A stretch of 55,553 nucleotides of DNA from Brevibacterium sp. (lineage in GTDB: Bacteria > Actinomycetota > Actinomycetes > Actinomycetales > Brevibacteriaceae): positions 1 to 55,553 of the forward strand of contig JAPSIC010000006.1 of NCBI GenBank assembly GCA_031179165.1, read 5' to 3'. The translations under genes were made by a program, and so were the position numbers. Under the pieces are notes generated by a model that searched no databases, had not been told where the DNA came from, and saw only the letters and a program-made list of their open reading frames with translations. Positions 7,744 through 15,886 of the stretch are shown one piece after another. Within the stretch, counting starts at the first letter, position 1. Each line of letters starts with the position of its first letter.

Positions 7744-9066
7744 ATGACTCAAGCGATCGACGACGCTCGCCCGGCCAAGACACCGCTGCGCGCGGCCCTG
7801 TCCAGCTGGACGGGCTCCGCACTCGAGTACTACGACTTCGCCGTCTACGGCACGGCAGCGGCGCTGGTGCTCAACATCCTGTTCTTCCCGGAGACCACCG
7901 CACCGGGAGTGGCAATCCTGCTGGCGATGGGCACGGTGGGCGTCGCCTACGTCGTCCGCCCCCTCGGCGCACTGATCATGGGGCCTCTCGGTGATCGCTT
8001 CGGCCGCAAGTTCGTCCTCATGCTCACCCTGTTCATGATGGGCATCTCGACGTTCCTCGTCGGGTGCCTGCCGACCTATGAGCAGATCGGCATCTGGGCG
8101 CCCCTGCTCCTCGTGCTGTGCCGCATCATCCAGGGCCTGTCCGCCTCGGGAGAGCAGGCGAGCGCGATCAGCGTCTCGCTCGAGCACTCGGCCGAGCGCA
8201 AGCGCGCGTGGACGACCAGCTGGACACTGCACGGCACGCAGTTCGGCACCCTGCTGGCCACGGCCGTGTTCATCCCCTTCACCGCCTTTCTCCCCGAGGA
8301 CCAGCTGTTCAGTTGGGGCTGGCGGGTGCCGTTCTGGCTCTCGGCCATCGTCGTGCTCACCGCCTGGCTGATCCGTCGCGGACTCGAGGAGCCGCCGGCG
8401 TTCAAGGAGGCCCGTGCCGAGGCGCCCCCGCTGAAGTCCGTGTTCCGCTGGCACAAGGCAGCCGTGCTGCGCGTCGCCTCGTGCGCGATGATCAACACCG
8501 TCAACATGGTCTTCACCGTCTGGTCCCTGTCCTTCGGCACCTCCATCGTCGGCCTCGAACGCTCCACCATGCTCCTGGTCTCGGTGATCGCCAATGCGGT
8601 GGCCCTGCTCGCGATCCCGGCGGCGGCGCTGCTGGCCGACCGGATCGGCCGGAAACCGGTCTTCATCACCGGAGCCCTGCTGGCCGGGGGGATGATGTTC
8701 CCGTACCTGGGCGCGATCTCGAACGGGAACTGGACCCTCATCTTCGTCTGCGGCGCGATCATGTCGGGCGGCTTCTACTCGATGGCGAATGCGATCTGGC
8801 CCTCGTTCTACGCGGAGATGTTCCCCACCAGCGTCCGGGTCACCGGGCTGGCGCTCGGCACGCAGATCGGCTTCGCCGTCTCCGGCGGCGTCGCTCCCGC
8901 CCTTGCCTCCGCCGTCGCCGGCAAGTCCGGCGAGAACTGGGTCTCGGTGGCGGCCTTCACCGCCGGGGTCTGCGTCTTCGTGGCGCTGGCGGCGATGACG
9001 GCGAAGGAGACGAAGCCCCTGGACCTCGATGAGATCGACAGGCTCCACGCCGACCGATCGAAATGA
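7744..9066 (+). CDS. MFS transporter for shikimate/quinate (MHS subfamily)
   Basis: 440 aa from the ATG at 7744 (MTQAIDDARP; GAGGA upstream). About 12 membrane helices. The MHS signature is clear: SALEYYDFAVYGTAAALVLN near the N-terminus and GPLGDRFGRKFVLMLTLFMMGISTF for the loop 2-3 motif, followed by GLSASGEQASAISVSLEHS. These proton symporters include ShiA-type shikimate and aromatic-acid carriers. Its place before the dehydroshikimate dehydratase and opposite the IclR regulator makes quinate or shikimate uptake the most likely role. 62 bp separate it from the next gene, so co-transcription is probable. Confidence 0.85.
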   Translation: MTQAIDDARPAKTPLRAALSSWTGSALEYYDFAVYGTAAALVLNILFFPETTAPGVAILLAMGTVGVAYVVRPLGALIMGPLGDRFGRKFVLMLTLFMMGISTFLVGCLPTYEQIGIWAPLLLVLCRIIQGLSASGEQASAISVSLEHSAERKRAWTTSWTLHGTQFGTLLATAVFIPFTAFLPEDQLFSWGWRVPFWLSAIVVLTAWLIRRGLEEPPAFKEARAEAPPLKSVFRWHKAAVLRVASCAMINTVNMVFTVWSLSFGTSIVGLERSTMLLVSVIANAVALLAIPAAALLADRIGRKPVFITGALLAGGMMFPYLGAISNGNWTLIFVCGAIMSGGFYSMANAIWPSFYAEMFPTSVRVTGLALGTQIGFAVSGGVAPALASAVAGKSGENWVSVAAFTAGVCVFVALAAMTAKETKPLDLDEIDRLHADRSK

Positions 9067-9128
9067 GCGCGGCCCGTTGCCGATGACTTCGGCGGTCGGG
9101 CGGGTGCACCAACGATGAAGGAGAGATG

Positions 9129-11054
9129 ATGCGGACATCGATTGCCACGGTCTGCCTGTCGGGCACCTTGGAGGAGAAGCTGCGAGCAGCCTCGGCGGCG
9201 GGTTTCGACGGGGTCGAGATCTTCGAACAGGACCTCGTCGTCTCACCTCAGACGCCGGAGGACATCGCCCGGCTGGCACGGGAGCTGGGCCTGAGCCTTG
9301 ATCTCTATCAGCCGTTCCGCGACCTCGAGGGCGTCGACGAAGCGACGTTCGCCGGTAATCTCCGTCGGGCCGAGGCGAAGTTCGCCCTCATGCGCAGGCT
9401 CGGGATGTCGACCATCCTGCTGTGCTCCAACGTCGGCACAGCGACCATCGATGACGACGAGCTGGTCGCCGGGCAGCTGCGCCGCCTCGGCGACCTCGCC
9501 GAACGCTACGACATCGACGTCGCCTACGAGGCCCTGGCCTGGGGCCGGTTCGTCTCCGAATACGACCGTGCCTGGGACCTCGTGCGAGCCGCCGACCATC
9601 CGCGGATCGGGACCTGCCTCGACAGCTTCCACATCCTCTCCCGTCGCACCGACCTCGAGACGATCGCGCGGATTCCGGGTGACAAGATCTTCTTCCTCCA
9701 GCTGGCCGATGCCCCGGCCCTGACCATGGACGTGCTCAGCTGGTCGCGTCACCATCGCGTCTTCCCCGGCGAAGGATCGTGGGACCTGACCGACTTCCTG
9801 GCCCGCGTGGCCGCGACCGGATACTCGGGCCCGGTGTCGCTCGAGGTGTTCAACGACTCGTTCCGGCAGGCCGACACCTACCGGACCGCCGTCGACGGAC
9901 TGCGGTCGCTGCGCTGGCTCGAGGCCGGCGTGTCGGCGACGCTGAACGGCGCGCTCGGCGTCGCCGTGGGGAGTGCCGCAGGTAGCGCAGCTGGCGGTGC
10001 CGCCGGAGCCGGAACCGCCCTCGACCTCCGCCCCCTGCCGGAGGTCGCCGAGCCGCGCGCGGTCGATTTCGTCGAGTTGAGCACCGAGGACCTCGGCACC
10101 CTCACCCGGCAGCTCCACCAGCTCGGGTTCGACTTCACCGGCTTCCACCGGAGCAAGCCGCATGTGCAGCTGTGGACGCGCGGGCAGGCGAGGATCGTCA
10201 TCAGCGAGATCGACTCCGCCGCCATCGATCGCCCCTGGTCGGAGAGGTCGCCGGGCTCCTACCTGCGCGGCATCGGGTTCGACGTCGACGATGCGGAAGC
10301 GGCGATGCACCGCGCCACCCTGCTCCACGCCATCGAGGTCCCCCGGGAGCAGTCCCATGACGAGGAGGTGCTGCGCGGCGTCTTCGCTCCCGACGGCTCC
10401 GAGGTGTTCTTCCACCAGTCCGACGGGACCGCGCCGGCCTGGATCCGGGAGTTCGGCACCGACACGGGACGACGGGCCTCGCGCATCGACCATGTGAATC
10501 TGGCGCAGCCGGCCAGCCACTACGACGAGTCGGTGCTCTTCTACACCTCGCTGCTCAATCTGCATGCCCAGCCCTCGCAGGACGTTCCCAGCCCATCCGG
10601 TCTGGTCCGGTCCCAGGTGATGTCCTCGGCCGACCGCTCCATCCGGATGCCGCTCAACGTCGCCCCGGTCCATTCGGAGCTGGTCGGCGACAAGGCCCGC
10701 GCCCAGACCTCGGCCGACCCCTACCCCGAGCACGTGGCGATCAGCTGCGAGGACATCTTCGAGGCCGCCGCCATCGCTCGTGCCCGCGGCCTCGACTTCC
10801 TCGCCGTGCCGCAGAACTACTACGAGGATCTGGCCAGCCGCTTCGACCTCGACCCGGATTTCCTCCGCCGGCTGCAGGAGCACCATGTCCTCTACGACGC
10901 CGATTCAGCCGGCGAGTTCCTCCACTTCTACACGTCCACGATCGGTTCCGTGTTCTTCGAGATGGTCGAACGCCGAGGCGCCTACCAGGGTTTCGGTGCC
11001 CCCGACGCTCCGGTCCGGCTGGCCGCGCAGTACCGCCGCAACCGCGGACTGTGA
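9129..11054 (+). CDS. qsuB: 3-dehydroshikimate dehydratase with C-terminal HPPD-like domain
   Basis: 641 aa from the second of two adjacent ATGs (9129), which puts AAGGAG five bases upstream; 9126 is the alternative. N-terminal TIM-barrel domain (about 1-275) of the sugar-phosphate-isomerase type, with SLDLYQPFRDLEG, DIDVAYEALAWGRF and IGTCLDSFHIL carrying likely metal ligands: it converts 3-dehydroshikimate to protocatechuate. A Gly/Ala-rich linker (about 282-300) joins a vicinal-oxygen-chelate domain resembling 4-hydroxyphenylpyruvate dioxygenase (about 305-635; DHVNLAQPASHYDESVLFY). Fusions of this kind are known for QsuB/QuiC-type enzymes. It completes the route from quinate/shikimate to protocatechuate; ring cleavage must be encoded elsewhere. 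Confidence 0.9.
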   Translation: MRTSIATVCLSGTLEEKLRAASAAGFDGVEIFEQDLVVSPQTPEDIARLARELGLSLDLYQPFRDLEGVDEATFAGNLRRAEAKFALMRRLGMSTILLCSNVGTATIDDDELVAGQLRRLGDLAERYDIDVAYEALAWGRFVSEYDRAWDLVRAADHPRIGTCLDSFHILSRRTDLETIARIPGDKIFFLQLADAPALTMDVLSWSRHHRVFPGEGSWDLTDFLARVAATGYSGPVSLEVFNDSFRQADTYRTAVDGLRSLRWLEAGVSATLNGALGVAVGSAAGSAAGGAAGAGTALDLRPLPEVAEPRAVDFVELSTEDLGTLTRQLHQLGFDFTGFHRSKPHVQLWTRGQARIVISEIDSAAIDRPWSERSPGSYLRGIGFDVDDAEAAMHRATLLHAIEVPREQSHDEEVLRGVFAPDGSEVFFHQSDGTAPAWIREFGTDTGRRASRIDHVNLAQPASHYDESVLFYTSLLNLHAQPSQDVPSPSGLVRSQVMSSADRSIRMPLNVAPVHSELVGDKARAQTSADPYPEHVAISCEDIFEAAAIARARGLDFLAVPQNYYEDLASRFDLDPDFLRRLQEHHVLYDADSAGEFLHFYTSTIGSVFFEMVERRGAYQGFGAPDAPVRLAAQYRRNRGL

Positions 11055-11081
11055 CCGCGGCTGGGGCCTCCTGAGCGCTCA

Positions 11082-11183
11082 GCGCTTCGAGTCGCTCAGC
11101 GCTTCGAGTCGCTCAGTGCCTCGGGTCGCTCAGTGCCTCGGGTCGCTCAGTGCCTCGGGTCGCTCAGTGCCTCGGGTCGCAGG
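11082..11183. repeat. 17-bp tandem repeat spanning the stop of the copper ATPase gene
   Basis: Six 17-bp units start at 11082, 11099, 11116, 11133, 11150 and 11167: two of type GCGCTTCGAGTCGCTCA, then four of type GTGCCTCGGGTCGCTCA (the last ending in CAGG). The ATPase gene, read leftward, runs into the array and stops within it at 11147, so its last residues (EALSDPRH) come from the repeat. Confidence 0.9.
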
Positions 11184-13549
11184 TCGAGCCGGCGCAGCAG
11201 CTGCGCATTGAGCGCGACCACGATCGTCGACACCGACATCAGGACCGCACCGACGCTCATCGGCAGGATGAAGCCGATCGGGGCCAGGACACCGGCCGCG
11301 AGCGGGACCGAGATGAGGTTGTAGCCGGCCGCCCACCACAGATTCTGCTTCATCTTCCGGTAGGACGCACGAGAGAGCTCGATCACCGACAGCACCGCAC
11401 GCGGATCGTCGGAGGCGAGGATCACCCCGGCCGAGCCGATGGCGACGTCGGTGCCGGCGCCGATCGCGATCCCGACGTCGGCCTGCGCCAGGGCCGGAGC
11501 GTCGTTGACGCCGTCGCCGACCATCGCCACGGTCCGCCCCTCGTCCTGCAGCTCCTGCACCTTCGCCGCCTTGTCCGCCGGCCTGACTCCGGCGAAGACC
11601 CGATCGATGCCGAGGTCGCCGGCCACGGACTGCGCCACCGCCTCGGCGTCTCCGGTGATCATCACCACCTGGGAGCCGGCCGTATGGAGGGCATCGATGG
11701 CGTCGCGCGACTCGGACCGGATCTCATCGGCCAGGCGCAGGGCACCGATCACCTCCGAGTCCCGGAGCACATGCAGGATGATCGCTCCCTGGTCCCGCCA
11801 GTCCTCGGCGACCGGCAGTTCGGACACCGAGCGGGAGGCGAGCAGATGCGGGCCGCCGACCTCCACCTCGGCGCCGTCAACCCGCGCTCTGACCCCGACG
11901 GCCGGCGAGGAGGAGAAGTCCTCGGCCCGCGGGACCTCGAGGCCCTGCTCGGCAGCGGCACGGACGATGGCCCTGGCCAGAGGATGCTCGCTGTCGGATT
12001 CCGCTGCCGCGGCCAGGGTCAGGACCACGTCAGCGGTCAGCGCCTCGCCGGCGGCCGGCTCCACGGCGGTCACGGTCGGCTCGCCCTTGGTCAGGGTGCC
12101 GGTCTTGTCGAAGAGGACGGTGTCGACGGTGCGCATGGTCTCGAGTGCGAGCCGGTCCTTGACGAGGACCCCGGCGCGGGCGGCCCGCTCGGTGGCGATG
12201 GACACGACGAGTGGGATCGCCAGGCCGAGCGCGTGGGGGCAGGCGATGACGAGCACGGTGATCGTGCGGATCACGGCCGCATCGGGCAGTCCGAGGACCG
12301 TCCAGACGAGGGCGGTGATGACACCCGCGCCGAGGGCGAACCAGAACAGCCAGGCCGCCGCGGTGTCGGCGATGCGCTGCGCCCGCGAGGACGATGACTG
12401 CGCATCCGCGACGAGCTTCTGGATGCCGGCCAGGGCGGTGTCGTCCCCGGTCGCGGTGACCTCGATGCGCACGCCGGAGTCCGTGGCGACGGTGCCGGCG
12501 ACCACGGGTTCGCCGACGCCGCGGCGCACGGTCTTCGACTCACCGGTGATCATCGATTCGTCCATGCTCGCGGTGCCGTCGACGATCCGACCGTCGGCGG
12601 GAACGGCGGATCCCGGTCGGACGATGACGATGTCGCCGATGGCCAGCTCGGCCGGGGAGACCGTGATGATCTCGTCGCCGACCACCTTGTCCGCCTCATC
12701 GGGCAGGAGAGCCGCCAGCGAGTCGAGCGCCGAGGTGGTCTGCGCCAGGGATCGCATCTCGATCCAGTGCCCGGCGAGCATGATGACGATGAGCAGGGCG
12801 AGCTCCCACCAGAAGTCGAGCTCGGGGTGGAGCAGGCCCAGCGAGGCACCCCACGAGGCGATGAACGCGACGGTGATCGCGAGCGCGATGAGGAGCATCA
12901 TCCCCGGCTTCCGGGACCTGACCTCGCTCAGCCCGCCGGTGAGGAACGGCCTGCCGCCCCAGCCGTACATGACGGTGCCGAGGATCGGTGAGATCCAGCT
13001 GAGCCAGGCGAATCGAGAGTCATCTCCCCCGTGGCCCTGACCCGCTCCGGGAATCTCATAGCCGACGAGGTGCGCGAACATCGGGCTGAACGCGACGACC
13101 GGAACGGCGATGACGAGCATGATCCAGAACAGACGTCGGAACTGTCCGACGTGGTCGCCGTGTCCGGCGTGGCCCATATGCCCGGCATGGCCCGCGTGGC
13201 CCCCATGATCACTGTGGCCGGCGTGATCGCCGTGACCAGCATGGCCACCGTGACCGGCGTGGCCGGCATGGTCACTGTGGTCGGCGTGGTCGGCATGGTC
13301 ACCGTGACCGGCGTGGTCGGCATGGTCACCGTGGCCCGCGTGATCCCTATGGGCGTCTTGGCCAGGTGCCGCGTGGTCATGTGCCGCGTGGTCATGCTCG
13401 GCCTGGTCGTGCCCCGCATGGCCGAGGTGGTGCTCGCCATGGGGCCCGTGCCCGGAGTGTTCGGCGTCGTGACGACCGGCCTGCTCGGAGTGGTGGGCGT
13501 GATCCGTGCCCGGCTGATGACCGTTGTGAGGTTCGGGGCGTGTGTTCAT
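11147..13549 (-). CDS. copB: CopB-type P-type copper-exporting ATPase with His-rich N-terminus
   Basis: 800 aa. The first about 135 residues are dominated by His, Gly, Asp and Ala (runs of HAGH, HGDH, HADH), a cytosolic metal-binding extension as in P1B-3 ATPases; no CxxC domain is present. The membrane metal site has CPH (about residue 436, IACPHALGLAIPL), the phosphorylation motif DKTGTLT is near 479, the SEHPLA motif near 520 and MVGDGVNDAPAL near 675. CPH points to Cu (or Ag) export. A CsoR-like operator lies 10 bp upstream. There is no good Shine-Dalgarno sequence before the ATG, and promoter spacing suggests a leaderless mRNA. The C-terminal residues are encoded by a tandem repeat. Confidence 0.92.
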   Translation of the reverse strand: MNTRPEPHNGHQPGTDHAHHSEQAGRHDAEHSGHGPHGEHHLGHAGHDQAEHDHAAHDHAAPGQDAHRDHAGHGDHADHAGHGDHADHADHSDHAGHAGHGGHAGHGDHAGHSDHGGHAGHAGHMGHAGHGDHVGQFRRLFWIMLVIAVPVVAFSPMFAHLVGYEIPGAGQGHGGDDSRFAWLSWISPILGTVMYGWGGRPFLTGGLSEVRSRKPGMMLLIALAITVAFIASWGASLGLLHPELDFWWELALLIVIMLAGHWIEMRSLAQTTSALDSLAALLPDEADKVVGDEIITVSPAELAIGDIVIVRPGSAVPADGRIVDGTASMDESMITGESKTVRRGVGEPVVAGTVATDSGVRIEVTATGDDTALAGIQKLVADAQSSSSRAQRIADTAAAWLFWFALGAGVITALVWTVLGLPDAAVIRTITVLVIACPHALGLAIPLVVSIATERAARAGVLVKDRLALETMRTVDTVLFDKTGTLTKGEPTVTAVEPAAGEALTADVVLTLAAAAESDSEHPLARAIVRAAAEQGLEVPRAEDFSSSPAVGVRARVDGAEVEVGGPHLLASRSVSELPVAEDWRDQGAIILHVLRDSEVIGALRLADEIRSESRDAIDALHTAGSQVVMITGDAEAVAQSVAGDLGIDRVFAGVRPADKAAKVQELQDEGRTVAMVGDGVNDAPALAQADVGIAIGAGTDVAIGSAGVILASDDPRAVLSVIELSRASYRKMKQNLWWAAGYNLISVPLAAGVLAPIGFILPMSVGAVLMSVSTIVVALNAQLLRRLDLRPEALSDPRH
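13150..13420. repeat. Degenerate repeats encoding the His-rich segment of the copper ATPase
   Basis: Irregular GGTGATC/GGTCGGCATGGTCACC-like units of 9-30 bp recur through this stretch and translate on the minus strand to HAGHGDHADH-type runs. Unit lengths keep the frame. It is part of the coding sequence. Confidence 0.7.
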
Positions 13550-13558
13550 GCCGTCAAG

Positions 13559-13584
13559 ATATACCCCCTGGGGGTATATGTCAA
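13559..13584 (-). promoter_or_regulatory. CsoR-like operator overlapping the copB promoter
   Basis: TATACCCCCTGGGGGTATA (13560-13578) is a perfect palindrome extending one base further each side, the form typical of CsoR sites. On the minus strand TTGACA (13584-13579) serves as a -35 element and, 17 bases on, TATCTT as a -10, placing the palindrome inside the spacer. The expected transcription start falls at or next to the ATG. No csoR gene is in the window. Confidence 0.8.
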
Positions 13585-13611
13585 GGGTGAGGCGGCCATG
13601 ACGAAGACGAA

Positions 13612-13646
13612 AAGGCCCCGACCACGGAACTCATGGTCGAGGCCTT
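13612..13646 (-). terminator. Rho-independent terminator of gap
   Basis: Arms AAGGCCCCGACCA (13612-13624) and TGGTCGAGGCCTT (13634-13646) pair with one mismatch around a 9-base loop. On the minus strand, just after the gap stop codon, the stem is followed by TTTTC. Confidence 0.85.
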
Positions 13647-13657
13647 GACGATGCGAA

Positions 13658-14653
13658 TCAGCCCTGCGCGATCAGCTCCAGGTTGTCGGCGACGCGGTTG
13701 GAGAATCCCCATTCGTTGTCGTACCAGGCGACGACCTTGACGTGGTTGCCCACCACCCGGGTCAGGGCGGCGTCGAAGATCGATGAGGCGGGCTGACCCG
13801 CGATGTCGCTGGAGACGACCGGCTCGGTCTCGTAGACGAGGATCCCCTGGAGCGGCCCCTCGGCGGCGGCCCGGTAGGCATCGAGCACCTCGTCGCGGGC
13901 GACCTCGCGGGAGACGGTCGCATTGATCTCGACGATCGAGCCGACCGGCACCGGAACCCGGATCGCGTCGCCGCTGAGCTTTCCATCGAGCTGCGGCAGC
14001 ACGAGGCCGATGGCCTTCGCGGCCCCGGTCGAGGTGGGAACGATGTTGACGGCGGCGGCGCGCGCCCGGCGCGGGTCCTTGTGCGGTCCGTCCTGGAGGT
14101 TCTGATCCCCGGTGTAGGCGTGGACGGTCGTCATGAATCCCTGCTCGATGCCCGCCAGATCGTCGAGGACCTTGGCCAGCGGGGCCAGGGCGTTGGTCGT
14201 GCAGGAGGCATTGGAGATGATGGTGTGCTCGGGCTTGTATGCTTCGGTGTTCACGCCGTAGGCAAGGGTGACGTCGGCACCCTTGGACGGAGCGCTGACC
14301 AGGACCTTCTTGGCGCCGGCCTCGAGGTGGGCCCGGGCCTTGTCGGCTTTGGTGAAGCGGCCGGTCGCTTCGAGGACGATGTCGATGTCGAGCTCGCCCC
14401 AGGGGAGGCTGGCGGGATCCTTCTCGGCGAGGATCTTGATCGCGTCCCCGTTGACGACGAGCTCGTCGCCGGATGTCTCGACGGGGTATCCGAACCGGCC
14501 CAGGGTGGTGTCGAACTTGAGGAGTCGAGCCAGCTCATCGGCAGCACCGAGGTCGTTGATGGCAACCACCTCGAGGTCGCTGCCCCGCTCGATCAGTGCG
14601 CGCAGGGTGCTGCGACCGATTCGACCGAAACCGTTGATGGCGATGCGAGTCAA
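13658..14653 (-). CDS. gap: Glyceraldehyde-3-phosphate dehydrogenase
   Basis: 331 aa from a TTG at 14653 (MTRIAINGFGRIGRSTL), preferred because AAGGAG sits five bases before it; a GTG at 14659 would overlap that ribosome site. The frame's longer extension to 14800 overlaps the neighbouring gene and looks noncoding. N-terminal Rossmann fold with INGFGRIG, catalytic cysteine in SNASCTTNALAPL (about 150), and the C-terminal EWGFSNRVAD helix. It oxidises glyceraldehyde 3-phosphate to 1,3-bisphosphoglycerate with NAD. It stands alone with its own terminator, not in a gap-pgk-tpi operon, so it may be a second or gluconeogenic copy; pckG about 11 kb away would fit, but that is speculation. Confidence 0.93.
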   Translation of the reverse strand: MTRIAINGFGRIGRSTLRALIERGSDLEVVAINDLGAADELARLLKFDTTLGRFGYPVETSGDELVVNGDAIKILAEKDPASLPWGELDIDIVLEATGRFTKADKARAHLEAGAKKVLVSAPSKGADVTLAYGVNTEAYKPEHTIISNASCTTNALAPLAKVLDDLAGIEQGFMTTVHAYTGDQNLQDGPHKDPRRARAAAVNIVPTSTGAAKAIGLVLPQLDGKLSGDAIRVPVPVGSIVEINATVSREVARDEVLDAYRAAAEGPLQGILVYETEPVVSSDIAGQPASSIFDAALTRVVGNHVKVVAWYDNEWGFSNRVADNLELIAQG

Positions 14654-14796
14654 TGTCACTCCTTGAGGATGGGGAACCTTGTGGGTACACCTCCATTCTC
14701 GGCGATCCACGCGATCGACAACAGTGGCCGAACTGCCAGTACACCGAAGGATCTCGCCAGTCTTAATGCCAGAAGTCGCAAGTTTCCGGCCAAACC

Positions 14797-15846
14797 TCAT
14801 TCACGGTCGGCGGAGAAGATGTGGCGATACTCGTTGGGCGTTGTGGAGAGGATCCGCTGGAAGTGCATGCGCAGATTGGCACCGGTGCCGAGCCCGACCT
14901 GGTCCGCGATCTGCTCGATTCCCAGATCGGTGTTCTCGAGCAGCTCGCGGGCGAGGTCGACCCGGGCGCGCAGGACCCATTGCATCGGCGTGTATCCGGT
15001 GTCCTCGACGAACCGCCTGGAGAAGGTCCGGACCGAGACCCCGGCGTTGGCGGCGAGGTCCTTGAGCGTCAGCTCCTCCCCGATGCGCTCGAGCGCCCAC
15101 TGCCGGGTGTCGGCGAAGACCTCACCCAGGGGCTCGGGGACGCTGCGCGGCACGTACTGGGCCTGGCCCGCACTGCGGTAGGCTGCGGCGACGAGCCGTC
15201 GGGCCACCTGGTTCGACAGTCCCACCCCATGGTCGTGGCGGATGAGGTGCAGGCAGAGGTCGATCGCCGAGGCGGCTCCGGCCGAGGTCAGCACCTTCCC
15301 TTCCGCGACGAAGAGGACGTTCTCATCGACCTTGATCCTCGGGTAGCGCTTGGCCAGTTCCTTCGCGTGGGACCAGTGCGTCGTCGCCCGGGTCCCGTCG
15401 AGCAGGCCCGTGCGAGCCAGGACGAAGGCACCCGTCGAGATCGCCACCAGGCGTGCTCCGCGCTCGAATGCGGACAGGAGGGCCCCGATGACGGCCCCGG
15501 ACGGTTCGCTCTCCACCGCCGAGGCGGCACCGGGGATGACGATCGTGTCGGCCAGATCGAGGGCGTCCAATCCGCGCGCGATCGAGTACTCGAGCCCATC
15601 GGCCCCGGCGATCACTCCGGGCGCGGGTGTGCAGGTTTCGACGTCATAGGGCCAGCTGCCGGGAATCACCGCCCGGCCGCTCGTCATCTCGGCATTGGCG
15701 ACCAGGGTCGGGCTTGATCCGGGACCGAAGATCTGGGCCGGGATCCCGAGGTCCATCGCGGACACTCCGTCGAGGGCCAGGACGACGATGCGATGGGGCA
15801 CCGTCCTGGCCCGCTCGCGGGTGCTGGTCCGGGGTTCGACACTCAT
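14797..15846 (-). CDS. GlxA-type AraC-family regulator with DJ-1/PfpI domain
   Basis: 349 aa from the ATG at 15846 (MSVEPRTSTRE). Residues about 20-190 form a DJ-1/PfpI (class I amidotransferase-like) domain: HRIVVLALDGVSAMDLGIPAQIFGP, DTIVIPGA, and AISTGAFVLARTGLLDG, where the nucleophile-elbow cysteine is replaced by Thr/Gly, so it is a sensor, not an enzyme. The C-terminal two-HTH AraC domain (about 235-340) has LAANAGVSVRTFSRRFVEDTGYTPMQWVLRAR and the second helix LGTGANLRMHFQRILSTTPNEYR. Targets are not evident. Confidence 0.9.
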   Translation of the reverse strand: MSVEPRTSTRERARTVPHRIVVLALDGVSAMDLGIPAQIFGPGSSPTLVANAEMTSGRAVIPGSWPYDVETCTPAPGVIAGADGLEYSIARGLDALDLADTIVIPGAASAVESEPSGAVIGALLSAFERGARLVAISTGAFVLARTGLLDGTRATTHWSHAKELAKRYPRIKVDENVLFVAEGKVLTSAGAASAIDLCLHLIRHDHGVGLSNQVARRLVAAAYRSAGQAQYVPRSVPEPLGEVFADTRQWALERIGEELTLKDLAANAGVSVRTFSRRFVEDTGYTPMQWVLRARVDLARELLENTDLGIEQIADQVGLGTGANLRMHFQRILSTTPNEYRHIFSADRE

Positions 15847-15886
15847 TCTGCCGTCAAGTCTAGGCAATCCGGCGCCGCTGGGCGGC

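Noticed and set aside
13658-14653. Genomic cluster gap-pgk-tpi
   Set aside because: No pgk or tpi genes flank gap; the neighbours are a copper ATPase and a GlxA-type regulator.
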